Part shown: in pieces, positions 1 through 8,305 of the stretch
How positions within the stretch are numbered: the stretch's first letter is position 1
How the letters are laid out: each line of letters starts with the position of its first letter
Assembly: GCF_019683635.1 (NCBI RefSeq)
Contig: NZ_JADGIA010000011.1
Span: 1-48,210, forward strand
Direction of reading: 5' to 3'
Source of the DNA: Thermogemmatispora sp.
Lineage (GTDB): Bacteria; Chloroflexota; Ktedonobacteria; Ktedonobacterales; Ktedonobacteraceae
Length of the DNA stretch: 48,210 bases
Position numbers and translations under genes: made by a program
The notes under the pieces: model-generated
Seen by the model: the letters and a program-made list of their open reading frames with translations, nothing else
The model's database searches: none
Told to the model about the DNA's origin: nothing

Positions 1-52
1 CCTGAACTCATCTGATCGCTTCCGGCACCAGTCCCCAGATCAGCCGGATCTG

Positions 53-105
53 AGGCTGCCGCCAGTCCTTCTCGGCGCTGTCCGTCGGTCTGCTGGCGGC
101 AGCCT
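53..105 (-). terminator. Hairpin downstream of the GH16 gene
   Basis: A perfect 13-bp inverted repeat (arms 53-65 and 93-105, 27-nt loop) lies about 80 nt past the GH16 stop codon on the minus strand. A smaller hairpin (CAGATC/GATCTG, 36-52) adjoins it. There is no T-tract, so it may instead be an mRNA-stabilising 3' structure. The rest of 1-184 shows no gene. Confidence 0.4.
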
Positions 106-184
106 GGCGGAAGCGTCGAGAAGGAAGAGGCGAGGGATCAGCTCACCTCAATCAAGAGCGAAGGCGCAGAAGGCGCCATAGCCT

Positions 185-1798
185 TCAGGGATGGGTCCAG
201 GTATAGGTTGACGTATCATACTGCAACCCGTTTTTCTGGTAGGTAAACGAGTAGGTAATCGTCTGCCCCGAACTCATCCCGCCAGCCGTATACTGCCACT
301 GGCCGGCGCTGCTGTTGTAGCTCATCTGCACGTTCTGCTGAGCCTGGCCCGGGATCGTGTAGTGCAGGATCACGTAGCCCGCCGTCCAGCCGCTCGGCTG
401 GAACCAGAAGAGAGCCTGAGTAGAACTGACGCTGTTGACTCCCTGGCTGAAGCCACTACCGCCCGAGGGCGTCGGTGTCGGCGTGGGGGTCGCCGCCGAG
501 GAGCCTACCGTATAGGTATAGGTGCCCGTATCGTACTGCAGGCCATTCTTCTGGTAGGTAAACGAATAGGTGATGGTCTGTCCTGAGCTGACGCCACTCA
601 CCGTATACTGCCACTGGCCGGCGCTGCTGTTGTAGCTCATCTGCACATTCTGCTGAGCCTGGCCCGGGATCGTGTAGTGCAGGATCACGTAGCCCGCCGT
701 CCAGCCGCTCGGCTGGAACCAGAACTGCACCTGATTGCTGCTAATGGCATTGACCCCCTGCGTGAAGCCGCTGCCGCTGCCGCCGCTGGACGTTGGCGTT
801 GGGCTAGGGGTGGGAGTCGCCGTCGGCGTCGCAGCCGAGCCATTGGCGGTATAGACGCGCACGTAATCGACCAGCATGGGCACGCCGGGCTGAGTGGCTG
901 AGGTTGGGCCGCCACCAAAGGCCGCGGGGAAGCCTCCGCCGATGGCCAGATCGAAGATGATGTAGAAAGCGTGATCAACAGCGTTGGCCCAGGTTGTGGG
1001 GTCCACCTGGTTGGCGCTCACCGTAAAGTAGTTATTGCCATCCAGGTACCAGCGGATCTGCTCCGGCGAGACACTGCGATCGATGATAACCGTATAGGTA
1101 TGGAAGCCTGTTTGACAGCCGGGGCACGGCTTCTGACCGCTGCCGATGCCATTTGGCTCATTGCAGGGGCCGCCGGGATAGGTGCCGCAATGCATGGTCC
1201 CGAAGACCGAGCTGAGGCCGTTGATATCCTCCATAATGTCGACCTCGCCATCGTTGGGCCAGTTATGGTCGGTGCGGTAGGGAGTGCCGAGCATCCAGAA
1301 AGCCGGCCAGTAGCCCAGGGCAGCATTGCCGGAGACATTGGGTTGCTGCAGGGAGGCCGTCACCTCCAGCTCGCCGCCGGGAGGAGCCGCAAAGCTGTCA
1401 TTGACCGTCTCAATGCGGCCCGAGGTCCAATTGCCATTGGCATCGCGCAGGGGCGTGATGGCCAGATGGCCATTGCCATCCAGAGAGACATTGGCCGTGC
1501 TATTGGTCGTCGTCTCGATCTCCCCGGTACCATAGCCAGTGCCAATATCGTAGATCCACTGCGACGTATTCAGCGGAGAGCCTGCCGAGCCGGTGAACTC
1601 ATCGCCCCACACCTGGGTCCAGGTAGCAGCATGGGCCTGGGGAGCCGTGCGGGCCACCAGAAACAGCCCGGTTGAGAGGCAGACCACCAGGGCACAGACG
1701 GCGAAGAGGAGCCACCTGAAGGGCAGGCGACGGAAAGCGGTGCCGGAATGGGCAGGCTCATCAACATCCCTGTGAACTCTACGCTGAGGTATCCGCAT
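185..1798 (-). CDS. Secreted GH16 endo-beta-glucanase with two CBM56 modules
   Basis: This 537-residue protein is probably an extracellular laminarinase or licheninase that cleaves beta-1,3(-1,4)-glucan. Residues 29-58 form a hydrophobic signal segment ending in AHA-A. The GH16 domain spans about 60-317 and has the family signature GEVDIMED, in which E185 is the expected nucleophile, D187 the helper and E190 the acid/base. Ala-Thr-Pro linkers at about 322-340 and 430-445 separate two copies of a roughly 85-residue beta-sandwich (345-428 and 450-535). These resemble CBM56, a beta-1,3-glucan-binding family. The ATG at 1798 is supported by AAAGGAG six bases upstream. The next gene upstream on the same strand encodes a LacI regulator, which suggests sugar-responsive control. 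The GH16 call is firm; the exact substrate and the CBM family number are less certain. Confidence 0.92.
   Translation of the reverse strand: MRIPQRRVHRDVDEPAHSGTAFRRLPFRWLLFAVCALVVCLSTGLFLVARTAPQAHAATWTQVWGDEFTGSAGSPLNTSQWIYDIGTGYGTGEIETTTNSTANVSLDGNGHLAITPLRDANGNWTSGRIETVNDSFAAPPGGELEVTASLQQPNVSGNAALGYWPAFWMLGTPYRTDHNWPNDGEVDIMEDINGLSSVFGTMHCGTYPGGPCNEPNGIGSGQKPCPGCQTGFHTYTVIIDRSVSPEQIRWYLDGNNYFTVSANQVDPTTWANAVDHAFYIIFDLAIGGGFPAAFGGGPTSATQPGVPMLVDYVRVYTANGSAATPTATPTPSPTPTSSGGSGSGFTQGVNAISSNQVQFWFQPSGWTAGYVILHYTIPGQAQQNVQMSYNSSAGQWQYTVSGVSSGQTITYSFTYQKNGLQYDTGTYTYTVGSSAATPTPTPTPSGGSGFSQGVNSVSSTQALFWFQPSGWTAGYVILHYTIPGQAQQNVQMSYNSSAGQWQYTAGGMSSGQTITYSFTYQKNGLQYDTSTYTWTHP
236..724 (-). repeat. 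315-bp-period duplication encoding the two CBM56 modules
   Basis: Positions 236 onward repeat at 551 onward with a 315-bp period (105 codons, in frame). The core 286-409 matches 601-724 with one visible mismatch (cacgttc versus cacattc), while flanking parts of the modules have diverged more. This indicates recent duplication or gene conversion of the binding module. Confidence 0.9.
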
Positions 1799-2093
1799 CC
1801 AATACTCCTTTCTCCTGCGGAAAAGTCATCAGCTGCCTTGCAGCTGAGCTGGCAGCACCCCATTGGCCAGAGAAGAGCCAGCGCCGCCGTAGGCGCTCTG
1901 ATGGGCGACCAGCAAGCGGACGCAGCCAACAGCAGTGCTGCAGTGCCGGCAGCAGGACTGCGCCGGCGAGAGCGACCAGCAGCCACAGCGCACTGGCCAG
2001 CCTTCCACCTCCTTTCATCCTTCCAGGCAGTACGCTGGATGGCCAGCAGCGGGGTTGAGCCGGGCAGCTGGCCAGCTTAGAAAGCAGGACAAC

Positions 2094-2121
2094 AGTACGA
2101 CAATACGACAGTACATACTGT
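2094..2121. promoter_or_regulatory. Direct and inverted repeats upstream of the GH16 gene
   Basis: The 450-base gap 1799-2248 between the GH16 start and the lacI stop holds no convincing gene. It has an ACAGTA-N2-TACTGT inverted repeat at 2108-2121. Next to it, TACGACA appears twice eight bases apart (2096-2102 and 2104-2110). Such an array could be a regulator site for the GH16 gene. No good -35/-10 pair was recognised. Confidence 0.35.
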
Positions 2122-2248
2122 TCTCCGATAGAGAGACGCATCCATGCGACACTAAGGCTCATCCTATCCTCTGGCAGAGCAAGCAAGCAAGCGTTATCTG
2201 GATGAAGCGCTCGCTTCGTGCGGTCCAACGCGGAGGAGCGAGCCGGCG

Positions 2249-3418
2249 TCAGGCAGGCACACTTGACGCTCGTACCACCAGGCTGGTATCGAGTTGTATA
2301 TGAATGGCCCCGTCCAAGCGATAGGGAGCAGAGGTTTCGCGTACGTGCAGCTGATGGTCAGAGCCAGCGGCGGCTGCGGCCAGCGGCCCAGCGGCGGGGG
2401 CCATCCTTGCCCCGGCCTCAATATGCGCCCCGTCCTCAGCGGCTCGCGTGCGCGGCAATACATGATCGGGATCGACCATCTTCAAGAGCAGCTCGATCGC
2501 CTTCGCCCCCATCTGAGAGAACGGTTGGCGCACCGTCGTCAGTGGGGGGCGGACATGGGACGAGACCAGGTTATCGTCGAAGCCGACCAGAGCGACATCC
2601 TGGGGAATCTGGATGCCCTGCTCCTCGGCCACCTCCAGAAAGCCGTAGGCCATCTGATCATTGGCCACAAAGATCGCCTCGGGCCAGCGCGTTCGCTCGC
2701 GGGCAAACAACTCGCGGGCACAGCGGCGACCACTGGCGGGATCAAACTCGCCCTGCAGCAACAGCTCGGGGTCAGGCTCCAACCCGACCTCGCGCAGTGC
2801 CTGACAATAGCCTTCAAATCGCTCCTGGGCGCAGTAGTAGCGCTTTGGCCCCATGACATGGGCAATGCGCCGATAGCCCAGGTCGAGCAGGTGGCGAGTT
2901 GCCTGATAGCCACCAGTGCGATTATCCACTCCCACCCACGGGCAAGGGAAATGCTCTGGCGGCTCCTGGTCGTTGATCATGACCATCGGCAACCCACGCT
3001 CAAAGTGCTTGAGCAGATGAGGGGTCAGATCGCAGGGCAGAATGGCCAGCAGGCCCGAGACCATGCGTAGAGACAGAATGCGATCGACGACGTCGGTGTG
3101 GGTAGGATTTTCAAAATTGATGCTATAGAGGACCATCTCGTAGGAGGTACGCTCGATATACTCTGCCACCCCACGCAGCATCTCTGGAATCGCCGGCCAG
3201 GTCAGCGGCGGGGTCAACACCCCGACCAGGCGAGTTTTGCCGCCGGCCAGTCCTCTCGCAGTCACATTCGGCACAAAGTTATATTCGCGCACCACCCGCA
3301 TCACGCGCTCGCGCAGCTCCTGGCTAATGGCCGGATAATTATTGAGGACGCGCGAGACGCTCGACTTCGAGACGCCGGCAAGGCGGGCGATATCCTGGAT
3401 GGTGAGCTTCTCATCCAT
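2249..3418 (-). CDS. LacI-family transcriptional repressor
   Basis: This 389-residue regulator has an N-terminal helix-turn-helix (IQDIARLAGVSKSSVSRVLNN, about residues 5-24). A periplasmic-binding-protein-like sugar sensor follows to about residue 320. The frame stays open upstream to 3679, but the ATG at 3418 is preferred: it has GGGAGAGA just upstream, begins at the usual distance from the HTH, and a promoter plus a terminator lie in the extension. The C-terminus is odd. After the last helix (ELLLKMVDPDHVLP) about 48 Ala/Gly/Arg-rich residues intervene before the canonical final strand (LDTSLVVRASS). It sits between the GH16 and GH5 genes, so glucan or mannan use is the likely regulon. The inducer is unknown. 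Confidence 0.93.
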   Translation of the reverse strand: MDEKLTIQDIARLAGVSKSSVSRVLNNYPAISQELRERVMRVVREYNFVPNVTARGLAGGKTRLVGVLTPPLTWPAIPEMLRGVAEYIERTSYEMVLYSINFENPTHTDVVDRILSLRMVSGLLAILPCDLTPHLLKHFERGLPMVMINDQEPPEHFPCPWVGVDNRTGGYQATRHLLDLGYRRIAHVMGPKRYYCAQERFEGYCQALREVGLEPDPELLLQGEFDPASGRRCARELFARERTRWPEAIFVANDQMAYGFLEVAEEQGIQIPQDVALVGFDDNLVSSHVRPPLTTVRQPFSQMGAKAIELLLKMVDPDHVLPRTRAAEDGAHIEAGARMAPAAGPLAAAAAGSDHQLHVRETSAPYRLDGAIHIQLDTSLVVRASSVPA

Positions 3419-3501
3419 TGTCGTCTCTCCCACGTCTAAGGCTTGGTGCATCTGGTTCCTGTGCGGGTGGTGCCGGCTGGCGCCGACTGCTGCCAGCTTC
3501 T

Positions 3502-3549
3502 GGAACCGGTTTCTGGCGAAACTATAACATTGAAACCGGTTTCCGTCAA
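3502..3549 (-). promoter_or_regulatory. lacI promoter with two LacI-type operators
   Basis: On the minus strand TTGACG (3544-3549) and TATAGT (3521-3526) are separated by exactly 17 bp, a near-consensus sigma-70 promoter. The perfect palindrome GAAACCGGTTTC (3532-3543) fills the spacer. A near copy, GGAACCGGTTTC (3502-3513), lies at the expected transcription start. Their centres are 30 bp apart, about three helical turns. CG-centred palindromes are typical of LacI-family operators, so autorepression is the natural reading. Confidence 0.8.
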
Positions 3550-3622
3550 GCCTTCCAGGACTTTTTTTTCGCAACATTTTCGAGATTCGCAAGAGGAGGA
3601 TGAGGCCAGGAAAGCCAGGCGC

Positions 3623-3659
3623 AAAAAGGAGGTGTCCCTGACGATGGACGGACACCTCC
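3623..3659 (-). terminator. Rho-independent terminator after the GH5 gene
   Basis: A perfect 10-bp stem (GGAGGTGTCC at 3628-3637 with GGACACCTCC at 3650-3659) has a 12-nt loop and, on the minus strand, five T residues (3623-3627). It ends GH5 transcription before the lacI promoter, making the two separate units. Confidence 0.85.
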
Positions 3660-3789
3660 CGAGCCTGCTTCCTCTGCACTCACACTGAGCGGCGGCAGCA
3701 AGGACCTGCTCCCTCCCAGCAGGAAGCTGAGGGGGATGGGCCAGGCTCCTGCCTGGTGGCTGGTGGTGGCAGGGCTGGCCCAGGGGGTA

Positions 3790-5520
3790 TTACTGGGTGC
3801 TGCAGGTCACTCCGTTCAGGGTGAAGCTCGTGGGAGGTGAGTTGGTACCGTTCCAGGTGCCATTAAAGCCGGGTGCGCTGCCCAGTGTCGTCCCCGCGGG
3901 AATGGTGGCATTATAGGACAGATTGGTGATGGTGACGGTGCTGCCCTGCTGACTGAAGCTGCCATTCCAACCCTGGGTGACCGTTTGCCCGTTCGGGAAG
4001 GTGAACTTGAGCGTCCAGCCATTGATGGCCGTGCTGCCGGTGTTGGTAATGGAGATGCTGGCGCCAAAGCCACCGGGCCACTGAGCGGTAATGACATACT
4101 GCACACGACAGCTCAGTCCGCTGGAAGGTGTCGGGGTCGGCGTCGGAGTGACTCCGGGAGTCGGTGATGGCGTAGGAGTTGGGGTGACCGTCGGCCTGGG
4201 TGTCGGGGTCGGACTGGCAGCTGTGGTAGCCGTGGGTGTGACTGTCACGCCCGGCGTCGGGGTAGTTCCCGTGCCCGGGCTGCCGCCGGACTTCTGTTGC
4301 TGGTGCTGCGAGTGCTGCATGAAGATGGCCAGCTCGGGTGCGCCGTGCGTCACGCCATAGATACTGTCAGGATTACGCGCAACGTACATCCAGAAGTTGT
4401 CTCCGTCGGCATCGTCCTGCTCCAGGGTGCTGTAGAACATGGTCCACCAGCCTGTCCGGTTGCCGACATCCGAGCGGCTGTTGAACTCGCCAAGGATAAA
4501 GGGCTTGCCGACAACGTTGTGCGAGTCACTGACCCACTTGTTAATGACCTGCTGGGCCTGGCTCATGCTCAGGTTCGCCCAACTCTCGGTCGGGTAGAAG
4601 TGGGCGGAAGTGAAATCAATATATGGAGATTGATGGATGTAGACAAAAGGATTGCCGGAGTTGCCGCCGTAGCCGTAGGCTGTCCCTTGGCCTTCGAGGC
4701 CTGTCCCCAGCATATGGTTCGGGTCGATGCTCTTGATGAAAGCGCCCATCGTGTCGACCCAGGCCCGCAGGGTGGTGCCGGTTGTGCTCTCATCGGGAGT
4801 GGCGTTCTCGTAGCGTGGCTCGTTCATCAGCTCCCAGGCGAAGATCGTCGGCTCATCTTTGTAGGCAACGCCTGAGTAGTGATTGACGTGGTTGAGGGCG
4901 TAAGAAACGTAGTTCTTGTATTGGGTGAAGCAACCCGGGCATTGCTGCTGATTGAAGAAGCGCCAGCGGTTGGACTGGCCGGTGGGCAGACCTTCCCATT
5001 GCAGGCGCGTATCGATGCCGCCGTACGCCTCCCAGTAATTTTCAAAGACCGGGATGAGGCGGATGTTGTGCGCCTTGGCCGATTGAATGATGTAATCAAA
5101 TTCATCGAACTCAGCGACGTTGTAGACGCCCTTCGAAGGTTCGAAGCCATGCCAGGTCTCGTGGTCAAACATCCAGGTACGCACGACCGTAATGCCATCG
5201 CTCTGGGCGTTGCTAAAGTAGGCATCGATGGCAGCCTTGTCCATATATTTGTTCTCGATGTCATCCTGGGTACTGCTGCTGCTGCCATCGCCAAAGGTGA
5301 AGATGTCGTAGCTATTGGCTCCGGCGTAGTAGAAGAGCTGGCCGTTGAGGCAGAAGTGGATGCCGCAGCGGGTGACAAAGCCGGAAGCTGCCTGTGCGGC
5401 ATGGCGCGGGCTACCGATGAGCAGGAGGCTGCTGATGGCGGCAATCACGGTGATGGTCGCACAGCCAAGCAGCGAGGAGAGGTAGCGGTAGGCTGGCTTC
5501 TTGCTGCTGTTGCTGAACAT
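3790..5520 (-). CDS. Secreted GH5 beta-mannanase-like hydrolase with CBM2
   Basis: This 576-residue secreted glycoside hydrolase has a signal segment at about 13-45. Its GH5 (beta/alpha)8 catalytic domain spans about 48-410. The acid/base is E234 in WELMNEPR and the nucleophile is E345 in FILGEF. The pattern resembles GH5_7 endo-beta-1,4-mannanases more than cellulases, but this is judged by eye. A Pro/Thr/Val linker (about 415-468) leads to a C-terminal CBM2-like module (about 470-576) with conserved tryptophans and terminal cysteines, expected to bind cellulose or similar crystalline polysaccharide. The ATG at 5520 has AAAGGA six bases upstream. With the GH16 enzyme it forms a plant or fungal cell-wall degradation pair. 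Confidence 0.9.
   Translation of the reverse strand: MFSNSSKKPAYRYLSSLLGCATITVIAAISSLLLIGSPRHAAQAASGFVTRCGIHFCLNGQLFYYAGANSYDIFTFGDGSSSSTQDDIENKYMDKAAIDAYFSNAQSDGITVVRTWMFDHETWHGFEPSKGVYNVAEFDEFDYIIQSAKAHNIRLIPVFENYWEAYGGIDTRLQWEGLPTGQSNRWRFFNQQQCPGCFTQYKNYVSYALNHVNHYSGVAYKDEPTIFAWELMNEPRYENATPDESTTGTTLRAWVDTMGAFIKSIDPNHMLGTGLEGQGTAYGYGGNSGNPFVYIHQSPYIDFTSAHFYPTESWANLSMSQAQQVINKWVSDSHNVVGKPFILGEFNSRSDVGNRTGWWTMFYSTLEQDDADGDNFWMYVARNPDSIYGVTHGAPELAIFMQHSQHQQQKSGGSPGTGTTPTPGVTVTPTATTAASPTPTPRPTVTPTPTPSPTPGVTPTPTPTPSSGLSCRVQYVITAQWPGGFGASISITNTGSTAINGWTLKFTFPNGQTVTQGWNGSFSQQGSTVTITNLSYNATIPAGTTLGSAPGFNGTWNGTNSPPTSFTLNGVTCSTQ
4125..4285. repeat. Low-complexity repeat coding the GH5 Pro/Thr linker
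   Basis: Degenerate GTCGGNGT-type 6-mers repeat across this stretch and encode PT, TPT and TPTPTP units on the minus strand. It explains a spurious Gly/Val-rich reading frame on the plus strand. Similar shorter tracts occur in the GH16 linkers (about 468-500 and 790-832). Confidence 0.8.
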
Positions 5521-5714
5521 ACTGCGTCCTTTCTAAGCGGGGAGGTCCCCTTTGGCATTCCTTGCTAAGGGAGAGCATAGGGCTGCTTGCGCCGTAAGGC
5601 CAGAGCAGGTAGCGGACATCTGGCAGTCACTGTTTTGACAGCCGGGGCGGGACAAGCGGCCATGCTGGCCATTGTGTTTGGCCTCCCTGCCCTGGCAGCG
5701 TTGGGAGTGAGGAC

Positions 5715-5744
5715 TTGACGGGGGCAGCGACGCTGGCATTCAAT
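5715..5744 (+). promoter_or_regulatory. Possible promoter for the molybdenum hydroxylase gene
   Basis: TTGACG (5715-5720), an 18-bp spacer and TTCAAT (5739-5744, four of six matches) lie about 110 bases before the start. It is the only promoter-like pair seen in the divergent gap 5521-5855. No convincing minus-strand promoter for the GH5 gene was found there, only a weak TATGCT at about 5574-5579. Confidence 0.35.
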
Positions 5745-5855
5745 GAAAAGCGGTGCCGCTCTGCCTGGTCTACCGACGGGCGAGCTGGCGCCTGGCTGGA
5801 GTGAGAGAAGCCTGGTTCTCCTCTTTCTGCAGGAGGCGAAAGGAGGTTTGCATCG

Positions 5856-8201
5856 ATGTTGCATGAAGCACAGAGGCAGGCGTCTTCTGTCTTGATTGGT
5901 ACGGCGCTCCCCCGCCAGGACGGCGAGGCCAAAGTCAGCGGGCGTGCTCGCTATGCGGGCGATCATTTGCCGGCGGGGGTGCTGCATGCTCGTCTGGTAA
6001 CCAGTCCGTATGCCCATGCCTTCATCCGGCGTATCGATTCCGGGGCGGCCCTGGCTTTGCCGGGGGTCGTTGCTGTCTTCACCGCAGCCAATCTCGGCTT
6101 GCGGCCCTCGGACGGTAGTGTACGCTCACTGGAGCCGCTGGCAAGCACCGAGGTTTGTTGGTGCGGTCACCCTGTGGCGCTGGTTGTGGCAGAGACGGAG
6201 GCCCTGGCCGAGGATGGAGCTGCTGCCGTTGAGGTCGATTATGAGCCACTGCCGGCTGTGCTTGATCCCGAGGCCGCCTGTCGCCCGGATGCCCCACGAG
6301 CCTGTCTGCAGCGCGATTTTCGCGAGACGTTGCGGCAGAGTCATGCGCTCTTTCTGCCACCAGGTGCTTCGCTGGAGGAGGATGGGCTATCGCCCAACGC
6401 TGCCGCCTTGCCGCCGCTGCGTATGGGGAAGATCGAGGAGGGTTTGCAAGAGGCGGAGGTCATTGTGGAGGAACACTACAGGACCTCGCCCGTGCACCAA
6501 TCCTACTTAGAACCGCAGACGGTCCTGGTTGTTCCTGATGCACACACCCAGCAGCTGACCATTTACTCCAGTACCCAGGGACTGCTCAATGCCCGTCGGG
6601 CGGTGGCTCTGGCGCTGGGTCTAGCCGAGCGGCAGATCCATGTAGAACCAGTGCCGGTCGGCGGAGGGTTTGGGGGAAAGGAGGTTCTGCTTGAGCCGCT
6701 GGTGGCAGCGGCGGCTCTGCAGCTGCATCGACCGGTGCGCCTGGTCTACACACGGCAGGAGGAGTTGCTGGCCGGTAATCCAGCGCCGCAGACCGCGATC
6801 ACGGTGCAATTGGGGGCACGGCGCGATGGAACCCTGACGGCCATCCAGGTGCGGCTGATCCTCGATTCGGGCGCCTATCCTTACCCGCTGGCAGGGCTGA
6901 GCGGTTTCCATTTCAGCAATCTCTACCGTTGTCCTCACCTTGCTATCCATTGCTATTTGGTACAGACCAACAAGCCAGGCAGCGCCGCTTACCGGGCACC
7001 GACCGGACCACAGGCATATTTTGCTCTGGAGTCGACGGTCGACGAGCTATGTCGCCGTCTCGGGCTTGATCCGCTAGCATTCCGTCTGCGCCATGCCCTG
7101 CGTGAGGGGGACGCGCGTGTTCTGGGGGGTCGCTGGCCCCGTATCGGCCTGGTGGAGTGTCTGGAGGCAGTCGGAAGCCATCCACTCTGGAGCGAGCGCG
7201 AGCGGGTTCGGGGTGAGTTACCAGCGGAGCTAAGCGGCTGGCGCGTTGGCATCGGCCTGGCCGCTGGTGGCTGGCCGGGAGCTACCGAGCCAGCGGCGGC
7301 TCTCTGCCGCCTGGAGGGGGATGGCAGCGTGACGGTGATCGTTGGCAGTGTAGATATGTCAGGTTCCGACAGCTCCCTGGCCCTGATTGCAGCGGAGATC
7401 CTGGGCCTGCCGGCGCGTGCGGTCACGGTGGTTCACGAAGGTACCGACACAATGCCCTACAGCGGCCTGACAGCAGGCAGCAAGACAACCTACGCCCTCG
7501 GCTCTGCTGTTCTGGCGGCGGCGCAGGATGCCCGCGAGCAAATTTTGGCGATCGCCTCGGAGTTGCTGGAGGCGGCCCGTGAGGATCTCGAACTGCGCGA
7601 TGGGCGGGTTACCGTGCGTGGCGTTCCCGATAAGTATGTGACCTTCCAGCAGGTGGCTGCCAATTCGACCAATTTCGGCGCTCGCTATGCCCCTGTCTTT
7701 GGCCGTGGTCGATCGGCAAACGCTACGTCCGGCCCAATGTTCGCTGTACACCTGGCGAAGGTGGCAGTCGATCCAGAGACAGGCGAGGTACGGGTCCTGG
7801 ACTATGTTGCTGCTCAGGATGTGGGACGCGCTTTGAATCGCGGAGAGGTAGAGGGCCAGATCTATGGGGGCGTGGCCCAGGGTATTGGCTGGGCCTTGCA
7901 GGAAAGGCTGGTCTATGGAGAGGAGGGCCAACTGCTCACAGGGACTTTGCTGGACTACGCCCTGCCCCATAGCCAGGATGTGCCTTCGATTACGCCGCTG
8001 ATCGTCGAGGTACCGTGCGAGCTTGGCCCCTTCGGAGCGCGTGGGGCCGGCGAGCCGCCAGTTGTTCCGGTGGCCGCCGCCATTGGCAACGCCCTGCGTG
8101 ACGCACTTGGAGTACGCTTGACGGAGCTGCCTATGACCCCGGAGCGCATCCTACGGGCCTGGCAGGAGGGACGCAATCGCACCTCGTCAGCAGGCTCCTA
8201 G
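5856..8201 (+). CDS. Molybdenum hydroxylase large subunit, xanthine dehydrogenase/CoxL family
   Basis: This 781-residue protein matches the molybdopterin-binding large subunit of the xanthine oxidase family along its full usual length. It has an N-terminal aldehyde-oxidase a/b hammerhead domain (about 13-125), the GGGFGGKE cofactor loop (269-276) and the C-terminal GARGAGE motif with catalytic E733. The active-site loop reads AYRAPTGP (378-385). That matches neither the AYXCSFR motif of form I CO dehydrogenase nor the AYRGAGR motif of form II, so CO is not the expected substrate; a purine, aldehyde or N-heterocycle is more likely. AAAGGAGG lies nine bases before the ATG. The FAD and 2Fe-2S subunits usually encoded beside it are absent: its neighbours are a divergent GH5 gene and a convergent DUF929 gene. 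Confidence 0.9.
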   Translation: MLHEAQRQASSVLIGTALPRQDGEAKVSGRARYAGDHLPAGVLHARLVTSPYAHAFIRRIDSGAALALPGVVAVFTAANLGLRPSDGSVRSLEPLASTEVCWCGHPVALVVAETEALAEDGAAAVEVDYEPLPAVLDPEAACRPDAPRACLQRDFRETLRQSHALFLPPGASLEEDGLSPNAAALPPLRMGKIEEGLQEAEVIVEEHYRTSPVHQSYLEPQTVLVVPDAHTQQLTIYSSTQGLLNARRAVALALGLAERQIHVEPVPVGGGFGGKEVLLEPLVAAAALQLHRPVRLVYTRQEELLAGNPAPQTAITVQLGARRDGTLTAIQVRLILDSGAYPYPLAGLSGFHFSNLYRCPHLAIHCYLVQTNKPGSAAYRAPTGPQAYFALESTVDELCRRLGLDPLAFRLRHALREGDARVLGGRWPRIGLVECLEAVGSHPLWSERERVRGELPAELSGWRVGIGLAAGGWPGATEPAAALCRLEGDGSVTVIVGSVDMSGSDSSLALIAAEILGLPARAVTVVHEGTDTMPYSGLTAGSKTTYALGSAVLAAAQDAREQILAIASELLEAAREDLELRDGRVTVRGVPDKYVTFQQVAANSTNFGARYAPVFGRGRSANATSGPMFAVHLAKVAVDPETGEVRVLDYVAAQDVGRALNRGEVEGQIYGGVAQGIGWALQERLVYGEEGQLLTGTLLDYALPHSQDVPSITPLIVEVPCELGPFGARGAGEPPVVPVAAAIGNALRDALGVRLTELPMTPERILRAWQEGRNRTSSAGS

Positions 8202-8233
8202 CCAGCGGTGAGAGCAGAGGAAGAAAAAGACAG

Positions 8234-8286
8234 CCAGCCGTGGAGGGGGATTATTCCCTCACGGGCCACGGCTGGTTTTGTCTTTT
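8234..8286. terminator. Bidirectional terminator between convergent genes
   Basis: A perfect 10-bp stem (CCAGCCGTGG 8234-8243, CCACGGCTGG 8266-8275) is followed by TTTTGTCTTTT. On the other strand it is followed by a T-rich run from the A-rich 8220-8230. It can serve both converging genes. Confidence 0.85.
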
Positions 8287-8305
8287 CTCGGTACTTTTTC
8301 TGCGC

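Noticed and set aside
971..1675. 234-codon plus-strand reading frame
   Set aside because: It lies opposite the GH16 catalytic domain, lacks a ribosome site and shows no family features.
1779..2228. 149-codon minus-strand frame upstream of GH16
   Set aside because: It overlaps the GH16 start and ribosome site and encodes an Arg/Leu/Trp-rich sequence with no domain pattern.
3419..3679. N-terminal extension of the LacI gene
   Set aside because: It would run through the lacI promoter, both operators and the GH5 terminator; the ATG at 3418 fits the family start.
4091..4360. Gly/Val-rich plus-strand frame
   Set aside because: It is the shadow of the Pro/Thr linker of the GH5 gene.
5856..8201. 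Aerobic CO dehydrogenase large subunit (CoxL)
   Set aside because: The active-site loop AYRAPTGP matches neither CO dehydrogenase motif and coxM and coxS are absent.
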